From a bacterium HR33 (GTDB lineage Bacteria; Gemmatimonadota; Gemmatimonadetes; Gemmatimonadales; GWC2-71-9): a stretch of 64,000 nucleotides of DNA. Below are positions 8,399-17,616 of this stretch, one piece after another (position 1 is the stretch's first letter; each line of letters starts with the position of its first letter). The stretch spans positions 744,001-808,000 of the forward strand of contig BEIJ01000002.1 of assembly GCA_002923375.1 (NCBI GenBank), given 5' to 3'. The notes beneath the pieces are model-generated. The model did not search any database and was not told the DNA's origin. It saw only the letters and a program-made list of their open reading frames with translations. Position numbers and translations under genes: made by a program.

Positions 8399-9300
8399 CG
8401 TGCCAGTTCCAAATCCAAGCCGACCCGGTAGGTAGCGCCCACGTCGTTCAAACCCGAAGCGCGGGCCGCAGCGATGGTGTAGCGACCTACCTTCAGCTTA
8501 ACCCCGAAGCTGGGTCTCAACGCTGCCCCGCCGTAGGCCACTTCTCTGACCAGATAGGCGTCTACCGCAAAGCGCCGATTCATAGACCATCCCAAACCTA
8601 ACCCGTGCTCGAGACCTCCAGCACTACCTTCGCGATAGCTTGCTCCGTAGCGCACTGCAAACTCCGAGGTGGCACCCCAGACATTGGGGGCCTTCACTGA
8701 ATACTGCAGTGCAGCATAATAATCGGTGTACTCTCGCCCGGTCAGGTCCATAGGAAAGAAGTGCGTGGCTGCGGCGAGTGCGAGGCGCGGTCTCAGAGCC
8801 ACCCGTATTCCCGCGTCGGCGGTGATCCCCCGCTCCCGATCGCTGTCGAATCGCGCGTCGTGGCCCCGAAGGAGCAGTCCCAGGTGCACCGGGCCCCATC
8901 TCAGGTTGGCTCCGAGACCGGCGAGCTGCTCGTAGATCGGAATGGTTCCTAGCTCGCTGCTGGGCGAGGTGGTGGTGCGGGAAAGACCTCCGATGTCGGT
9001 TCTGCCTGCGAGGAAGTTGACCTGAAGACTAGGGCTCACCGCATAACTCACTGCCCCGAGCATCGCCGAGATGCCCAGCACGTCGGGGGTCTGTACCAAC
9101 TGAATTCCGGCGACCCATCGGGTTTCGATTGCGGCCGCCGGATTCCAAAAGCTCGCGGTCGCCCCTTGGTCGAGAGCGGGTGGTGCGGCGATCGTGGCGG
9201 TGGTAATCCGCCACAGGTCCGCAGCGGCCGGTACTTGGCTCCGCGCGGGCTGCTGCCCGACAAAGAGTCCCAGGGCGAGCAAAAAGCTGCTTCGGTGCAC
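8395..9300 (-). CDS. Outer membrane beta-barrel protein, PorV/UPF0164-like
   Basis: 301 residues from GTG 9300. A signal peptide (HRSSFLLALGLFVGQQPARSQ) is followed by about 270 residues of alternating polar/hydrophobic strands rich in Gly and aromatics, with FWNPAAAI near the start and a hydrophobic strand at the C terminus (VGLDLELAR). The pattern fits PorV/FadL-like outer membrane barrels; the cargo is unknown. The GTG is preferred over the upstream ATG at 9366 because it gives a clean signal peptide and sits directly after a promoter-like sequence. It is the first gene of a two-gene unit with rlmN. Confidence 0.65.
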   Translation of the reverse strand: MHRSSFLLALGLFVGQQPARSQVPAAADLWRITTATIAAPPALDQGATASFWNPAAAIETRWVAGIQLVQTPDVLGISAMLGAVSYAVSPSLQVNFLAGRTDIGGLSRTTTSPSSELGTIPIYEQLAGLGANLRWGPVHLGLLLRGHDARFDSDRERGITADAGIRVALRPRLALAAATHFFPMDLTGREYTDYYAALQYSVKAPNVWGATSEFAVRYGASYREGSAGGLEHGLGLGWSMNRRFAVDAYLVREVAYGGAALRPSFGVKLKVGRYTIAAARASGLNDVGATYRVGLDLELAR

Positions 9301-9305
9301 GCGCA

Positions 9306-9335
9306 AGGTTGGCCGGTGCGGTTGCCTTGTGTCAA
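9306..9335 (-). promoter_or_regulatory. Promoter for the outer membrane barrel gene, probably leaderless
   Basis: On the minus strand: TTGACA (9335-9330), an 18-base spacer and CAACCT (9311-9306), then 5 bases to the GTG at 9300. The spacing would start transcription at about the GTG. The -35 box is consensus; the -10 box is weak. Confidence 0.4.
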
Positions 9336-9404
9336 GCGGCCGCTTGTCGGGGCTGGTGGGCTCCATTATGTTGAAGCCGTACCGGCACTTGAGCAGCCTA
9401 GGCG

Positions 9405-9860
9405 GTGTTGCTTTCCGACATTCTCTCGCCGGCGCGGATACGGATTCCGCTCCGCGGTAAAGACAAGCCGGCGGTGCTAAGGGAGTTGGTGGCCCTGGTG
9501 GCCGAAAACGGCGGACCCCAGTTCGACGACGTTCTGGCGGCCGTCACGGCGCGGGAGTCGGTGCTCTCCACCGGGATCGGCTACGGGGTGGCGATACCGC
9601 ACGGCAAGTCTTCTCTCTTACCCGAGCTTCGTCTGGCCGCCGGGACCAGCGCGGAACCGGTGGGTTTCGACGCCCTGGACGGCCAGCCGGTTCGGCTGTT
9701 CTTCTTGCTAGTAGGACCCGAGAGCGCGGCCGGTGCTCACGTCAAGGCGCTCAGCCGCCTGTCCCGCCTGGTGCGCAAGGAACCGTTTAGAGAGCAGCTG
9801 CTCAGGGCTCGTGACCCGGAGGAGTTCTATCGGTTTCTCCGCGAGGCGGAGCAGCGCTAG
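9405..9860 (+). CDS. ptsN: PTS EIIA domain protein, PtsN-like
   Basis: 151 residues, one fructose/nitrogen-type EIIA domain. The phosphorylatable His is in GYGVAIPHGKS near residue 65, preceded by ARESVLSTGIG. C-terminal helices (HVKALSRLSRLVRKEPFREQLL) are typical. No HPr, EI or sugar permease gene is nearby, so a regulatory role like that of PtsN is more likely than sugar uptake. The GTG start is the first plausible start after the divergent barrel gene. Confidence 0.88.
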   Translation: MLLSDILSPARIRIPLRGKDKPAVLRELVALVAENGGPQFDDVLAAVTARESVLSTGIGYGVAIPHGKSSLLPELRLAAGTSAEPVGFDALDGQPVRLFFLLVGPESAAGAHVKALSRLSRLVRKEPFREQLLRARDPEEFYRFLREAEQR

Positions 9861-9878
9861 GCGCGGCTCGAGGCAGCG

Positions 9879-11645
9879 GTGACCGCCACAGCCATGCGCA
9901 CCCACCGGTGCGGTGCCTTGCGCGCCACCCATGCCGGTCAGGAGGTACGGCTGGGTGGCTGGGTGCACCGCAGGCGCGACCTCGGCGGCCTGATCTTCCT
10001 CGACCTCAGAGATCGCGACGGGATAGTGCAGGTCACACTGGGTCCCGACTGGACACCGCCCGAGGTGATGGAGCGGGCGGCGGGCGTAGGGGCCGAGACG
10101 GTGGTGCTGGTAAAAGGCGTGGTGGCGCTGCGTCCCGAGACGGCGCGCAACCGGGAGCTTCCCACCGGCGACGTGGAGGTGAAGGCGGTGGACTTGGCTA
10201 TCGCAGGTCGGGCCAGCACTCCGGCGATTCCCGTGGCGAGGGTGAAGGGCGAGGAATTGCCCGCGGAGGAGTTGCGGCTGTTGCACCGGCACCTCGATCT
10301 CAGGCGCCCGGAGTTGCAGCGCAACCTCGCCTTGAGACATCGCCTGCTGCAGCGCGCCCGCGCCACGCTTTCGGCGCTGGATTTTTACGAGATCGAGACG
10401 CCGATCCTCACCAAGCCCACTCCGGAAGGGGCCCGGGATTATCTGGTGCCCTCCAGGCTGCACCGGGGAGAGTTTTACGCCCTTCCCCAGTCGCCGCAGC
10501 TTTACAAGCAGATTCTCATGATCGCGGGCTTCGACCGCTATTTCCAGATTGCGCGCTGTTTCCGGGACGAAGATCTGCGCTCGGACCGGCAGCCGGAATT
10601 CACCCAGATCGACCTGGAAGCTTCCTTTGTGGCGCCGGAAGACGTCTACGCCGTGGTGGAGGCGGTTCTCACCGCTTTGTGGGAGGAAGCCGGAGAAACG
10701 GTGTCGGGTGGGTTCCGGCGCCTTTCTTATCGGGAAGCGATGGAATCCTACGGGACTGACAAACCGGATCTGAGGTTCGGGCTTGCCATATCGGATCTGA
10801 GCGAGCGTTTCAGAGGCCGCGGATTCGACGCTTTCGATAGCGCCCTTGCCAGCAACGGGAAGATCAGGGCTATCAGGTTGCCGGGTGGCGCCGTGCTCTC
10901 GCGCAAGGAGGTCGATGCGCTGATAGCGGAAGGCAAGGCTGCGGGAGCGAGCGGTGTGGCCACGTTGAAGCGCGAGGGAGACCGGCTCAGCGGGCCGCTG
11001 GCAAAGCTGGAAGGAATGACCGCGGAATTGGCGGAGCTGAACGACGGGGATCTCCTCTTGGCCGTGGCCGGTCCCGACTCGGTAGCGCTTCCTTCCCTGG
11101 GGCGGGTCCGCACGGCGGCCATTGCACGGCTCAAGCTGCAGCCACGGGAGAAGCACGTGTTTGCCTGGATCGAACAATTCCCGCTTTTCGAGCGGGATCC
11201 GGAAAGCGGGACTCTGGTCTTTGCGCATCACCCCTTCACTGCGCCGCATCCGGACGACGTGCCGCGGCTGATGGCCGGGGAACTGGAGCAGGTGCGCTCT
11301 CTCCATTACGACGTGGTCTACAACGGCGTGGAGCTAGGCAGCGGCTCGATCCGGATAACCGATCCCGAGCTGCAAAGGAAAGTTTTTGAGCTCTTGGGGC
11401 TGAGCCGGGACGAAGCCGAGGCGAGATTTGGTTTTCTGCTGCGGGCGCTGGAGGCGGGGGCGCCGCCCCATGGAGGTTTCGCGATCGGCTTCGATCGGGT
11501 AGTGATGTTGCTGGCCGGCGCTGAGAGTTTGAGGGACGTGATCGCATTTCCCAAGACGACCGCGGCCCGGGCGCTGTTCGAAGGGGCGCCTACCGCAGTG
11601 GATCCTCAGGAGATTGCAGAGCTGGGCCTCAAGGTTCTCCCATGA
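9879..11645 (+). CDS. aspS: Aspartyl-tRNA synthetase
   Basis: 588 residues, the bacterial class-II type with the GAD insertion. N-terminal OB fold (VRLGGWVHRRRDLGGLIFLDLRD), motif 2 (RYFQIARCFRDEDLRSDRQPEF is the region) and motif 3 (GFAIGFDRVVMLLAG) are present. GTG 9879 has GAGG at the right distance; ATG 9894 is the alternative. The stop overlaps the phoH ATG. Whether the enzyme is discriminating, or also charges tRNA-Asn, cannot be judged here; no gatCAB gene is present. Confidence 0.96.
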   Translation: MTATAMRTHRCGALRATHAGQEVRLGGWVHRRRDLGGLIFLDLRDRDGIVQVTLGPDWTPPEVMERAAGVGAETVVLVKGVVALRPETARNRELPTGDVEVKAVDLAIAGRASTPAIPVARVKGEELPAEELRLLHRHLDLRRPELQRNLALRHRLLQRARATLSALDFYEIETPILTKPTPEGARDYLVPSRLHRGEFYALPQSPQLYKQILMIAGFDRYFQIARCFRDEDLRSDRQPEFTQIDLEASFVAPEDVYAVVEAVLTALWEEAGETVSGGFRRLSYREAMESYGTDKPDLRFGLAISDLSERFRGRGFDAFDSALASNGKIRAIRLPGGAVLSRKEVDALIAEGKAAGASGVATLKREGDRLSGPLAKLEGMTAELAELNDGDLLLAVAGPDSVALPSLGRVRTAAIARLKLQPREKHVFAWIEQFPLFERDPESGTLVFAHHPFTAPHPDDVPRLMAGELEQVRSLHYDVVYNGVELGSGSIRITDPELQRKVFELLGLSRDEAEARFGFLLRALEAGAPPHGGFAIGFDRVVMLLAGAESLRDVIAFPKTTAARALFEGAPTAVDPQEIAELGLKVLP

Positions 11646-12592
11646 GCGATGATGTGACGCACCGCCTGTCCGCAGAGGGCGCCGACTTGGTGCTCCTGAC
11701 CGGGGTCAACGACGCCAATCTTCTGGAGTTGGAACGGGCCACCGGGGTGAGGGCGGTATTGCGGGGAGATCAAGTGTTGCTCGCCGGAGAGCTCAGGGCC
11801 GTGGAAAAGGCGAGTCGCGTGGCCAGTGCCATGATCGACATTGCGCGGGTGGGGGAGCCGCTGACCCCGGAAGACGTTCGCCGCTTGGCCGGAGAGAGTG
11901 AAGAAGGAGAACCCAATGCCGATCGGGATCTGAGAATTGTCCTGCCGGGACTCAGGAAGGCGGTGCAGCCTCGCACTCCGGGGCAGCGGGAGTACATTCG
12001 GGCGATGCGGGAAAACGACATTGTCATAGGGATCGGTCCGGCGGGTACGGGAAAGACCTATCTGGCGGTGGCGGTGGGAGTGGAAGCGCTGGCCCGCAAG
12101 CGGGTGAGGCGGCTGGTGCTGGCCCGGCCGGCGGTGGAGGCGGGGGAACGCCTGGGGTTTTTGCCGGGGGACATCCAGGCCAAGGTTGATCCCTATTTGA
12201 GGCCCCTTTACGACGCCTTGGAAGACTTGATGCCTCAGGAGCGGGTTCAGAAGGCGCTCGAGAGCCGGACTATCGAGATCGCCCCGCTGGCTTACATGCG
12301 CGGCCGCACACTGGCGGACGCTTTTGTGATCTTGGACGAGGCGCAGAACGTGACCGGGGGCCAGATGAAGATGTTCCTTACGCGGCTGGGAACCAACTCC
12401 CGCGCTGTGGTGATCGGAGACAAGACGCAGATAGATCTGCCGAGCCGGGAGGAGTCGGGGTTGATCCAAGTGGAGCGGATACTTCCCGGGATCGAGGGAG
12501 TGGCGTTCTGCTATTTGGACGAGCGGGACGTGGTTCGCCACCGGTTGGTGCGCGACATCATTCGGGCCTACGCGGAGGATCAAGGGGGATGA
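11642..12592 (+). CDS. phoH: PhoH-like ATPase
   Basis: 316 residues. An N-terminal KH-like region (about 1-100) is followed by a PhoH ATPase domain with Walker A GIGPAGTGKTYLA near residue 135 and Walker B DAFVILDEAQN near 235. The PhoH family is linked to RNA metabolism and commonly sits beside ybeY and the 7TM-HD protein, exactly as here. It overlaps aspS and the next gene by ATGA junctions. Confidence 0.92.
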   Translation: MSDDVTHRLSAEGADLVLLTGVNDANLLELERATGVRAVLRGDQVLLAGELRAVEKASRVASAMIDIARVGEPLTPEDVRRLAGESEEGEPNADRDLRIVLPGLRKAVQPRTPGQREYIRAMRENDIVIGIGPAGTGKTYLAVAVGVEALARKRVRRLVLARPAVEAGERLGFLPGDIQAKVDPYLRPLYDALEDLMPQERVQKALESRTIEIAPLAYMRGRTLADAFVILDEAQNVTGGQMKMFLTRLGTNSRAVVIGDKTQIDLPSREESGLIQVERILPGIEGVAFCYLDERDVVRHRLVRDIIRAYAEDQGG

Positions 12593-14814
12593 TGCGGCGG
12601 CCGAGCGGCGTTTTGAACTTCGAGCTGCCTGCAAGCGAGCTTCCGCGGCGGATTTGGTTCCACGGTGCCCGCTGGGGAATGCTGGTGGCTCTCGCCCTGC
12701 TGACCTATCTCCTGTATCCGGTGGCCGGTGGCTTCGACGTGCCGCTCATCGAGCCCGGCAACGTCTCTCCGGTGGACGTGGTGGCGCCTTTCGAGTTCAA
12801 GGTTAGGAAGTCGGCGGCGGAGATCGCCCGGGAGGCGGGGGCGCTGGCTGCCACGGTTCGTCCCATTTACGAGTACCGGGCGGCGAATCTGGACTCGGTG
12901 CTAGTGCAGATAGACAGCGTCTTCGCGGCCTTTGCCGCCTCCGGCTCCGCCGGGGAACTGGGGGCTGCGGCTCGGCGATACGGCGTTCGGCTGTCGCCGG
13001 AGGAGGCGGAGTATCTCTTGTCCCCGTCTCGCCAGGCGGCTTTCAGGCGCGCCTTGGTGCGAATGGCCCGGGAGTATCTGGTGCGGGGAGTGCCGGCGAG
13101 CGGGGCGATGGAGTTCGAGCTCAGCCCCGAGGTGGTGATCCGGCGGGGAGGGAGCGAGCGGGTGGTGCACCGCGATTCGGTGTTGAGCTTTCAGCGATAC
13201 CTGGCGGCCCGCACAGCGGTGCACCCGGCGCCCAACTCGTCCATGGGCGATCAGGTATTCGTGAAGCTAATCCACGGGCTTTTCAGGCCCACCTTGGTAC
13301 CCAACGTGATCGAGACCGAGGCGTTGCGGGCCGAGTTGCGCGCCAGCGTGGATTCGGTAAAGGACGTGGTGCAAGCGAACGAGAGGATCGTTGCGGCGCA
13401 CGAAGTGGTGTCTCCGGAGGCGTACGATCGCCTGCTCGCCTTGCGCAACGAGCTGGCCCGCCAGAATCAGGGGAGATCCGGAACCCCGGCGGAAATGATC
13501 GGGCAGGTGCTCTCCAACGGCTTGATCCTTTCCATTTTCTGGCTGCTCCTGATGCTCTACCGGCGGGAGACCTATAGCGATCTAAAGCAGATGGCTCTGG
13601 TGGCTCTGCTCTGCGCCATTACCGTCGCGGGAGCCTTTGTCAACTACCGGATTCTCTTCAAGACCTCGGCGCCGGAGCTCATCCCGATACCGTTTGCCGC
13701 CATGCTGCTGACGATCCTCATCAGCGGTAGGGTGGCGATGTTCGCGGCCATGGTGTTGGCCGTGCTGCTGGGATCCCAGGCGGTTTACGGGGGGCAAAAC
13801 GCCTTTTTCATCGCGCTGATCGGTGGGGTGAGCGGAGCGTTGAGCGTCAGGACCATAAGACGGAGAAGCCAGCTCCTCAGCGCTTCGGTGGTGGTGCTGG
13901 CCGGATTCAGCGCGGCGGCGCTCAGTCTTGCCCTGAGGTTCGATTGGCCCTTGGGCGACGTGGTGGAAAGCATAGGGTTGGGAGCGGTGAACGCGGGCGG
14001 CTCGGCGGCACTGACCATGCTGGCGCTGCCGATCTTCGAGCGGCTCAGCGGGACCACTACCGAACTCACGCTCCTAGAGCTCTCGGATCCCAGTCATCCC
14101 TTGCTGCGCCGCCTGGCCAGCGAAGCGCCGGGCACCTACGCCCACAGCATAGCCATGGCCAATCTGTGCGAGGCTGCCTGTAACGCCATAGGAGCGAACG
14201 GTCTTTTGGCGCGCGTGGGGTGCTACTACCACGACATAGGCAAGATAAGAAAGCCCCAATTCTTCGTGGAAAATCAGGCTCCGGGAATGAATCCTCATGA
14301 CAAGCTCAAGCCGGAAGTGTCCGCCGCGATCATCCGCAACCATGTCAAAGACGGTCTGGCTCTAGCCGACGAGCACAATCTGCCGGAAGTGGTCAAAGCG
14401 TTCATCCCTGAGCATCACGGTACGCTCGAGATATCGTATTTCCTCGACCGGGCGCGATCGCGCAACGGGGCGGAAGAGATTCCTGCTGAGCTGTTCCGTT
14501 ACCCCGGCCCCAAGCCGCGGTCGGTGGAAACCGCGGTCACCATGCTGGCCGACGGTGTGGAGGCCGCGATTCGGGTTTTGGACGACCCCACGCCGCAGAA
14601 AGTGAGAGACGTCATAGACCACATATTCCAGCAGCGTATCTCCAGCGGACAGCTGGCCGAAGCCCCCCTCACCCTGGCGCAGCTCGAGAGGGTCAAGGAG
14701 GAGTTCGTACGGGTTCTTTCGGGGATGTACCACAATCGGATCGACTACCCCGTATCCAGCGGAGGCATTACTTCGGAGTGGGAAGCCGCAGCCGGGGAAA
14801 CCAGATCGCGGTAG
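12589..14814 (+). CDS. 7TM receptor-type HD phosphohydrolase, PgpH-like
   Basis: 741 residues. A first membrane segment near 28-45, then an extracytoplasmic helical 7TMR-HDED domain (about 60-300), a block of about seven membrane segments (300-475), and a cytoplasmic HD domain (about 480-690) with GTYAHSIAMANLCEAA, YYHDIGKIRKPQFF and FIPEHHGTLEISYF carrying metal-binding His/Asp. PgpH homologues hydrolyse cyclic di-AMP; that substrate is inferred from the family. It lies between phoH and ybeY, a widespread gene order. Confidence 0.9.
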   Translation: MMRRPSGVLNFELPASELPRRIWFHGARWGMLVALALLTYLLYPVAGGFDVPLIEPGNVSPVDVVAPFEFKVRKSAAEIAREAGALAATVRPIYEYRAANLDSVLVQIDSVFAAFAASGSAGELGAAARRYGVRLSPEEAEYLLSPSRQAAFRRALVRMAREYLVRGVPASGAMEFELSPEVVIRRGGSERVVHRDSVLSFQRYLAARTAVHPAPNSSMGDQVFVKLIHGLFRPTLVPNVIETEALRAELRASVDSVKDVVQANERIVAAHEVVSPEAYDRLLALRNELARQNQGRSGTPAEMIGQVLSNGLILSIFWLLLMLYRRETYSDLKQMALVALLCAITVAGAFVNYRILFKTSAPELIPIPFAAMLLTILISGRVAMFAAMVLAVLLGSQAVYGGQNAFFIALIGGVSGALSVRTIRRRSQLLSASVVVLAGFSAAALSLALRFDWPLGDVVESIGLGAVNAGGSAALTMLALPIFERLSGTTTELTLLELSDPSHPLLRRLASEAPGTYAHSIAMANLCEAACNAIGANGLLARVGCYYHDIGKIRKPQFFVENQAPGMNPHDKLKPEVSAAIIRNHVKDGLALADEHNLPEVVKAFIPEHHGTLEISYFLDRARSRNGAEEIPAELFRYPGPKPRSVETAVTMLADGVEAAIRVLDDPTPQKVRDVIDHIFQQRISSGQLAEAPLTLAQLERVKEEFVRVLSGMYHNRIDYPVSSGGITSEWEAAAGETRSR

Positions 14815-15221
14815 CATCGGCGGGAGTGCGGGTGCCCCTTGGCGCGAAACTCCTGCGGCAGATCGTGGAGGCGGTGTTAGAGAAGGAGCGCAAAAGCGGG
14901 GCGATGGTGAACCTGACGTTCCTCAGCGCGGGAAGGATGAGGTCTCTGCACCGCAGGGCCTTCGGGAGATCCTCTCTAACGGACGTTATTGCATTTTCTC
15001 TGGCGCACGGCGGCACGGTAGTCGGGGACATCTACATCTGCCCGCAAGTGGCGCGGAAGAACGCGAAAGAATTGGGGGTCAGGTTCCGGGAGGAAATCGT
15101 TCGGCTGGTGGTGCACGGAACCCTGCACGTTCTGGGGTACGACCACCCCGAGGGAGAGGCCCGCCAGCGCTCCCCCATGTGGCTGCGCCAGGAACGATAC
15201 GTGCGCAGCTTGGCTTCATGA
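14778..15221 (+). CDS. ybeY: Endoribonuclease YbeY, 16S rRNA maturation factor
   Basis: 147 residues. The zinc-binding signature VVHGTLHVLGYDHPEG, with its three His residues, is intact; LTDVIAFSLAHGGTVVGDIYICP is the typical central strand region. YbeY acts in 16S rRNA 3' processing and ribosome quality control. The GTG start overlaps the preceding gene by 37 bases and keeps the first strand (GNQIAVASAGVRVP). Confidence 0.92.
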   Translation: MGSRSRGNQIAVASAGVRVPLGAKLLRQIVEAVLEKERKSGAMVNLTFLSAGRMRSLHRRAFGRSSLTDVIAFSLAHGGTVVGDIYICPQVARKNAKELGVRFREEIVRLVVHGTLHVLGYDHPEGEARQRSPMWLRQERYVRSLAS

Positions 15222-16429
15222 GCGATACGGTGCTTACCGTCCTTGCCTTGGCGGTCGCCTTGGTTTCGGCCGCCTGGGCGGGGCTCTTGGGACTGGCCGA
15301 AGAAGCGCGGGCGGTGACCCGTACCATCTCGGAAGAGGCTTCTAGAAAACCCGGACATTTGCCGCTCTACCGGGCGCTTCACTTCAGCCGCTTGGCGTTG
15401 CTTATCATCTCGGGCATTGCGGCGGCCCAGGCCGTGGGCTGGTGGTATCGCCCGTTACCCGCTGCATGGGCCACCGCTGTGGTCTCGGCGGCGTTTCTGT
15501 ACCTCGTGGCGGATGCGCTTCCGAGAACGATCGGCGCGCTGGTACCCGAGCTGTCCTCCGCGGCGGTCGGAGTCGCTAGCCGGTCGCTGCTCTTCTTCCG
15601 CCCTCTGCTGGAGGGTATGGCGGCCGTTGAACGGGGAGTAAACCGCCTGCTACCGTCGCCCAAGAAACCCGCTGAAATTCTAGGTCCTGCGCAAAGAGAC
15701 ATATTGCTCGGGGTTTTCGCCCTGGGCGATACCACGGTGGCGGAGGTCATGACCCCTCGTCTGGACATCGTGGCGGTAGAGGCCGACTTGGAGTGGCCTG
15801 AGCTGGTCGAAAGGCTCAGGCGAAGCGAGCATGCCCGCTTGCCGGTGTATCACGGGACGCTCGACGACCTGGTGGGGGTGCTTTACGCCAAGGATCTGGT
15901 GCCCGCGGTGGCCGGCGTGGTACCTCCGCCGCAGCGATGGCAGGATTTCATTCGGCCCGCGCAGTTCGTTCCCGAATCCAAGACCTTGGCGTCGCAACTC
16001 AAGGATTTCCAAAAAGGACCATCGCATCTGGCGATCGTAGTGGACGAGTTCGGCGGCACCTCCGGACTTCTTACCCTGGAAGACATCCTGGAGGAGGTCG
16101 TCGGGGAGATCCACGGAGAATACGAAGTCGAGGAGGAGCCCGCGATCGAGCGGGAAGGCGAAAATCGCTTCTGGGTGGATGGACGAGTCAGCCTGGACGA
16201 GCTCTCGGAGGTGTTGGGGACTTCGTTCGAAGAAACCGACGTCAACACCGTAGGGGGGCTGGTCTACTCCGCTTTGGGGCGGGTTCCCGCTCCGGGAGAC
16301 GAGCTGGTGCTCGGGGGATTTCGAGTGGTGGTTGAGCGTGTAGCAGGGCGCCGCATCAGGAGAGTCTTTTTCGAGAGGCTCCCCACCGGTGCGGCTCAGC
16401 AGGCTCGGGAGGAGGAGGAGGAGCGGTGA
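15218..16429 (+). CDS. CBS-domain membrane protein, CNNM/CorC family (copy 1)
   Basis: 403 residues from ATG 15218, overlapping the ybeY stop. About four N-terminal membrane segments (CNNM-like, residues 1-140) precede a pair of CBS domains (VAEVMTPRLDIVAVEAD, and LAIVVDEFGGTSGLLTLEDILEEVVGEI) and a C-terminal CorC/HlyC domain. Such proteins are associated with magnesium or cobalt efflux or homeostasis, though many carry the old label hemolysin-like. A paralogue follows immediately, then mgtE two genes later, which supports a divalent-cation role. Confidence 0.85.
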   Translation: MSDTVLTVLALAVALVSAAWAGLLGLAEEARAVTRTISEEASRKPGHLPLYRALHFSRLALLIISGIAAAQAVGWWYRPLPAAWATAVVSAAFLYLVADALPRTIGALVPELSSAAVGVASRSLLFFRPLLEGMAAVERGVNRLLPSPKKPAEILGPAQRDILLGVFALGDTTVAEVMTPRLDIVAVEADLEWPELVERLRRSEHARLPVYHGTLDDLVGVLYAKDLVPAVAGVVPPPQRWQDFIRPAQFVPESKTLASQLKDFQKGPSHLAIVVDEFGGTSGLLTLEDILEEVVGEIHGEYEVEEEPAIEREGENRFWVDGRVSLDELSEVLGTSFEETDVNTVGGLVYSALGRVPAPGDELVLGGFRVVVERVAGRRIRRVFFERLPTGAAQQAREEEEER

Positions 16430-17616
16430 CCGGGTGGCTGCTACTGCTGGGAGGCGCCGTGCTGGCGACGCTGGGAACCACAGCTGGAGTAGGCGCAGCG
16501 GCCGTCAGCCGAATGGAGCTCAGCCGCTGGGTGTCCCAGCGGTTGCGCGGGGCTCGGGTAGCCGGAGTGCTCCTCGGAGCACCGGGCAGAATAATGGCCG
16601 CTACCAATTTTGCCGCCACTGCTGGTACATTGCTTGCTGCCCTTGGCCTGGCGGAGGTACTGGGCGATTTGCCGCCGCCGGCTTTGGGTGCCACGGTGGT
16701 GCTGTTCGCCGTGCCGCTCTTCGGGGCTCTGACCTACGCGTTGCCCCGGGCCCTGGCGCGCCGCTGGCCTCAGCCGGTAGTGCGCGTCGCGGTTCCCTGG
16801 TTCGATCGTCTGGGACTGCTCCTTTCGCCGCTTTTGCCCGGTGCGGCCGCCGAACGGCCGGAACTCAAAAGCTTGCTTCCGGGCGGCGAAGGTAGCGATT
16901 GGTTCGAGCGCGGCGAACTCGAGGTTCTGGCAGGCCTGATGGCGTTCACCGAGCGCCCGGTGCGGGAAATCATGACCGCCCGCACCGAGATAGTGGCGGT
17001 GGAGGAAGGGCTGGCACCGAGGGAAGTGGCGCAGATCTTTGCCGATTCGGGTTACTCCCGGCTGCCGGTCTACCGGGAATCGCTGGACAACATAGTGGGT
17101 ATGATCTACGTGTTCGACCTTCTCAAGGTCACTCCGGGAGGCACGCTGAGGATCCGTCCCGTGGTGACGGTGCCGTCTTCCAAGGCGTGCGCGGACCTGC
17201 TGTTCGAAATGCAGCGGGAGCGAAAGTATTTCGCGGTAGTGCTGGACGAGTACGGCGGAACCGCCGGGATCGTTACCCTTCAGGATTTGCTGGACGCGTT
17301 GGTGGAGGGGATCTTCGGCCAGATTGCCGAGGACGAGGGTGCTGCCAGCGAAGTTCCCCAGATTCTGGAAGCGGACGGAGGCATGAGGATTGCCGACCTA
17401 GCCGCCCGGTTTCAGGCGGAGTTGCCCAGCGGCGCAGAGACCGTGGCCGGGTTGCTGATCCGAGCGTTAGGCAGAATTCCCCGGCCGGGAGAACGGTTCG
17501 TGTATCGGGGACTGGAGTTCGACGTCCTGGAAGCCAGCCCTTCGAGGGTGCAACGGGTGTTGGTACGGCGCGCTCCGGTGCAGGAGATCGTATTACCCGC
17601 TTCAGGTGAATCATGA
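16426..17616 (+). CDS. CBS-domain membrane protein, CNNM/CorC family (copy 2)
   Basis: 396 residues from GTG 16426, overlapping the previous stop. Same architecture as copy 1: N-terminal hydrophobic CNNM-like region, CBS pair (VREIMTARTEIVAVEEG; YFAVVLDEYGGTAGIVTLQDLLDALVEGIFG) and CorC_HlyC domain with SGAETVAGLLIRALGRIPRPGE. The two copies are tandem paralogues of similar length and clear but moderate similarity, so they may pair as a heteromer. Confidence 0.85.
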   Translation: MTGWLLLLGGAVLATLGTTAGVGAAAVSRMELSRWVSQRLRGARVAGVLLGAPGRIMAATNFAATAGTLLAALGLAEVLGDLPPPALGATVVLFAVPLFGALTYALPRALARRWPQPVVRVAVPWFDRLGLLLSPLLPGAAAERPELKSLLPGGEGSDWFERGELEVLAGLMAFTERPVREIMTARTEIVAVEEGLAPREVAQIFADSGYSRLPVYRESLDNIVGMIYVFDLLKVTPGGTLRIRPVVTVPSSKACADLLFEMQRERKYFAVVLDEYGGTAGIVTLQDLLDALVEGIFGQIAEDEGAASEVPQILEADGGMRIADLAARFQAELPSGAETVAGLLIRALGRIPRPGERFVYRGLEFDVLEASPSRVQRVLVRRAPVQEIVLPASGES

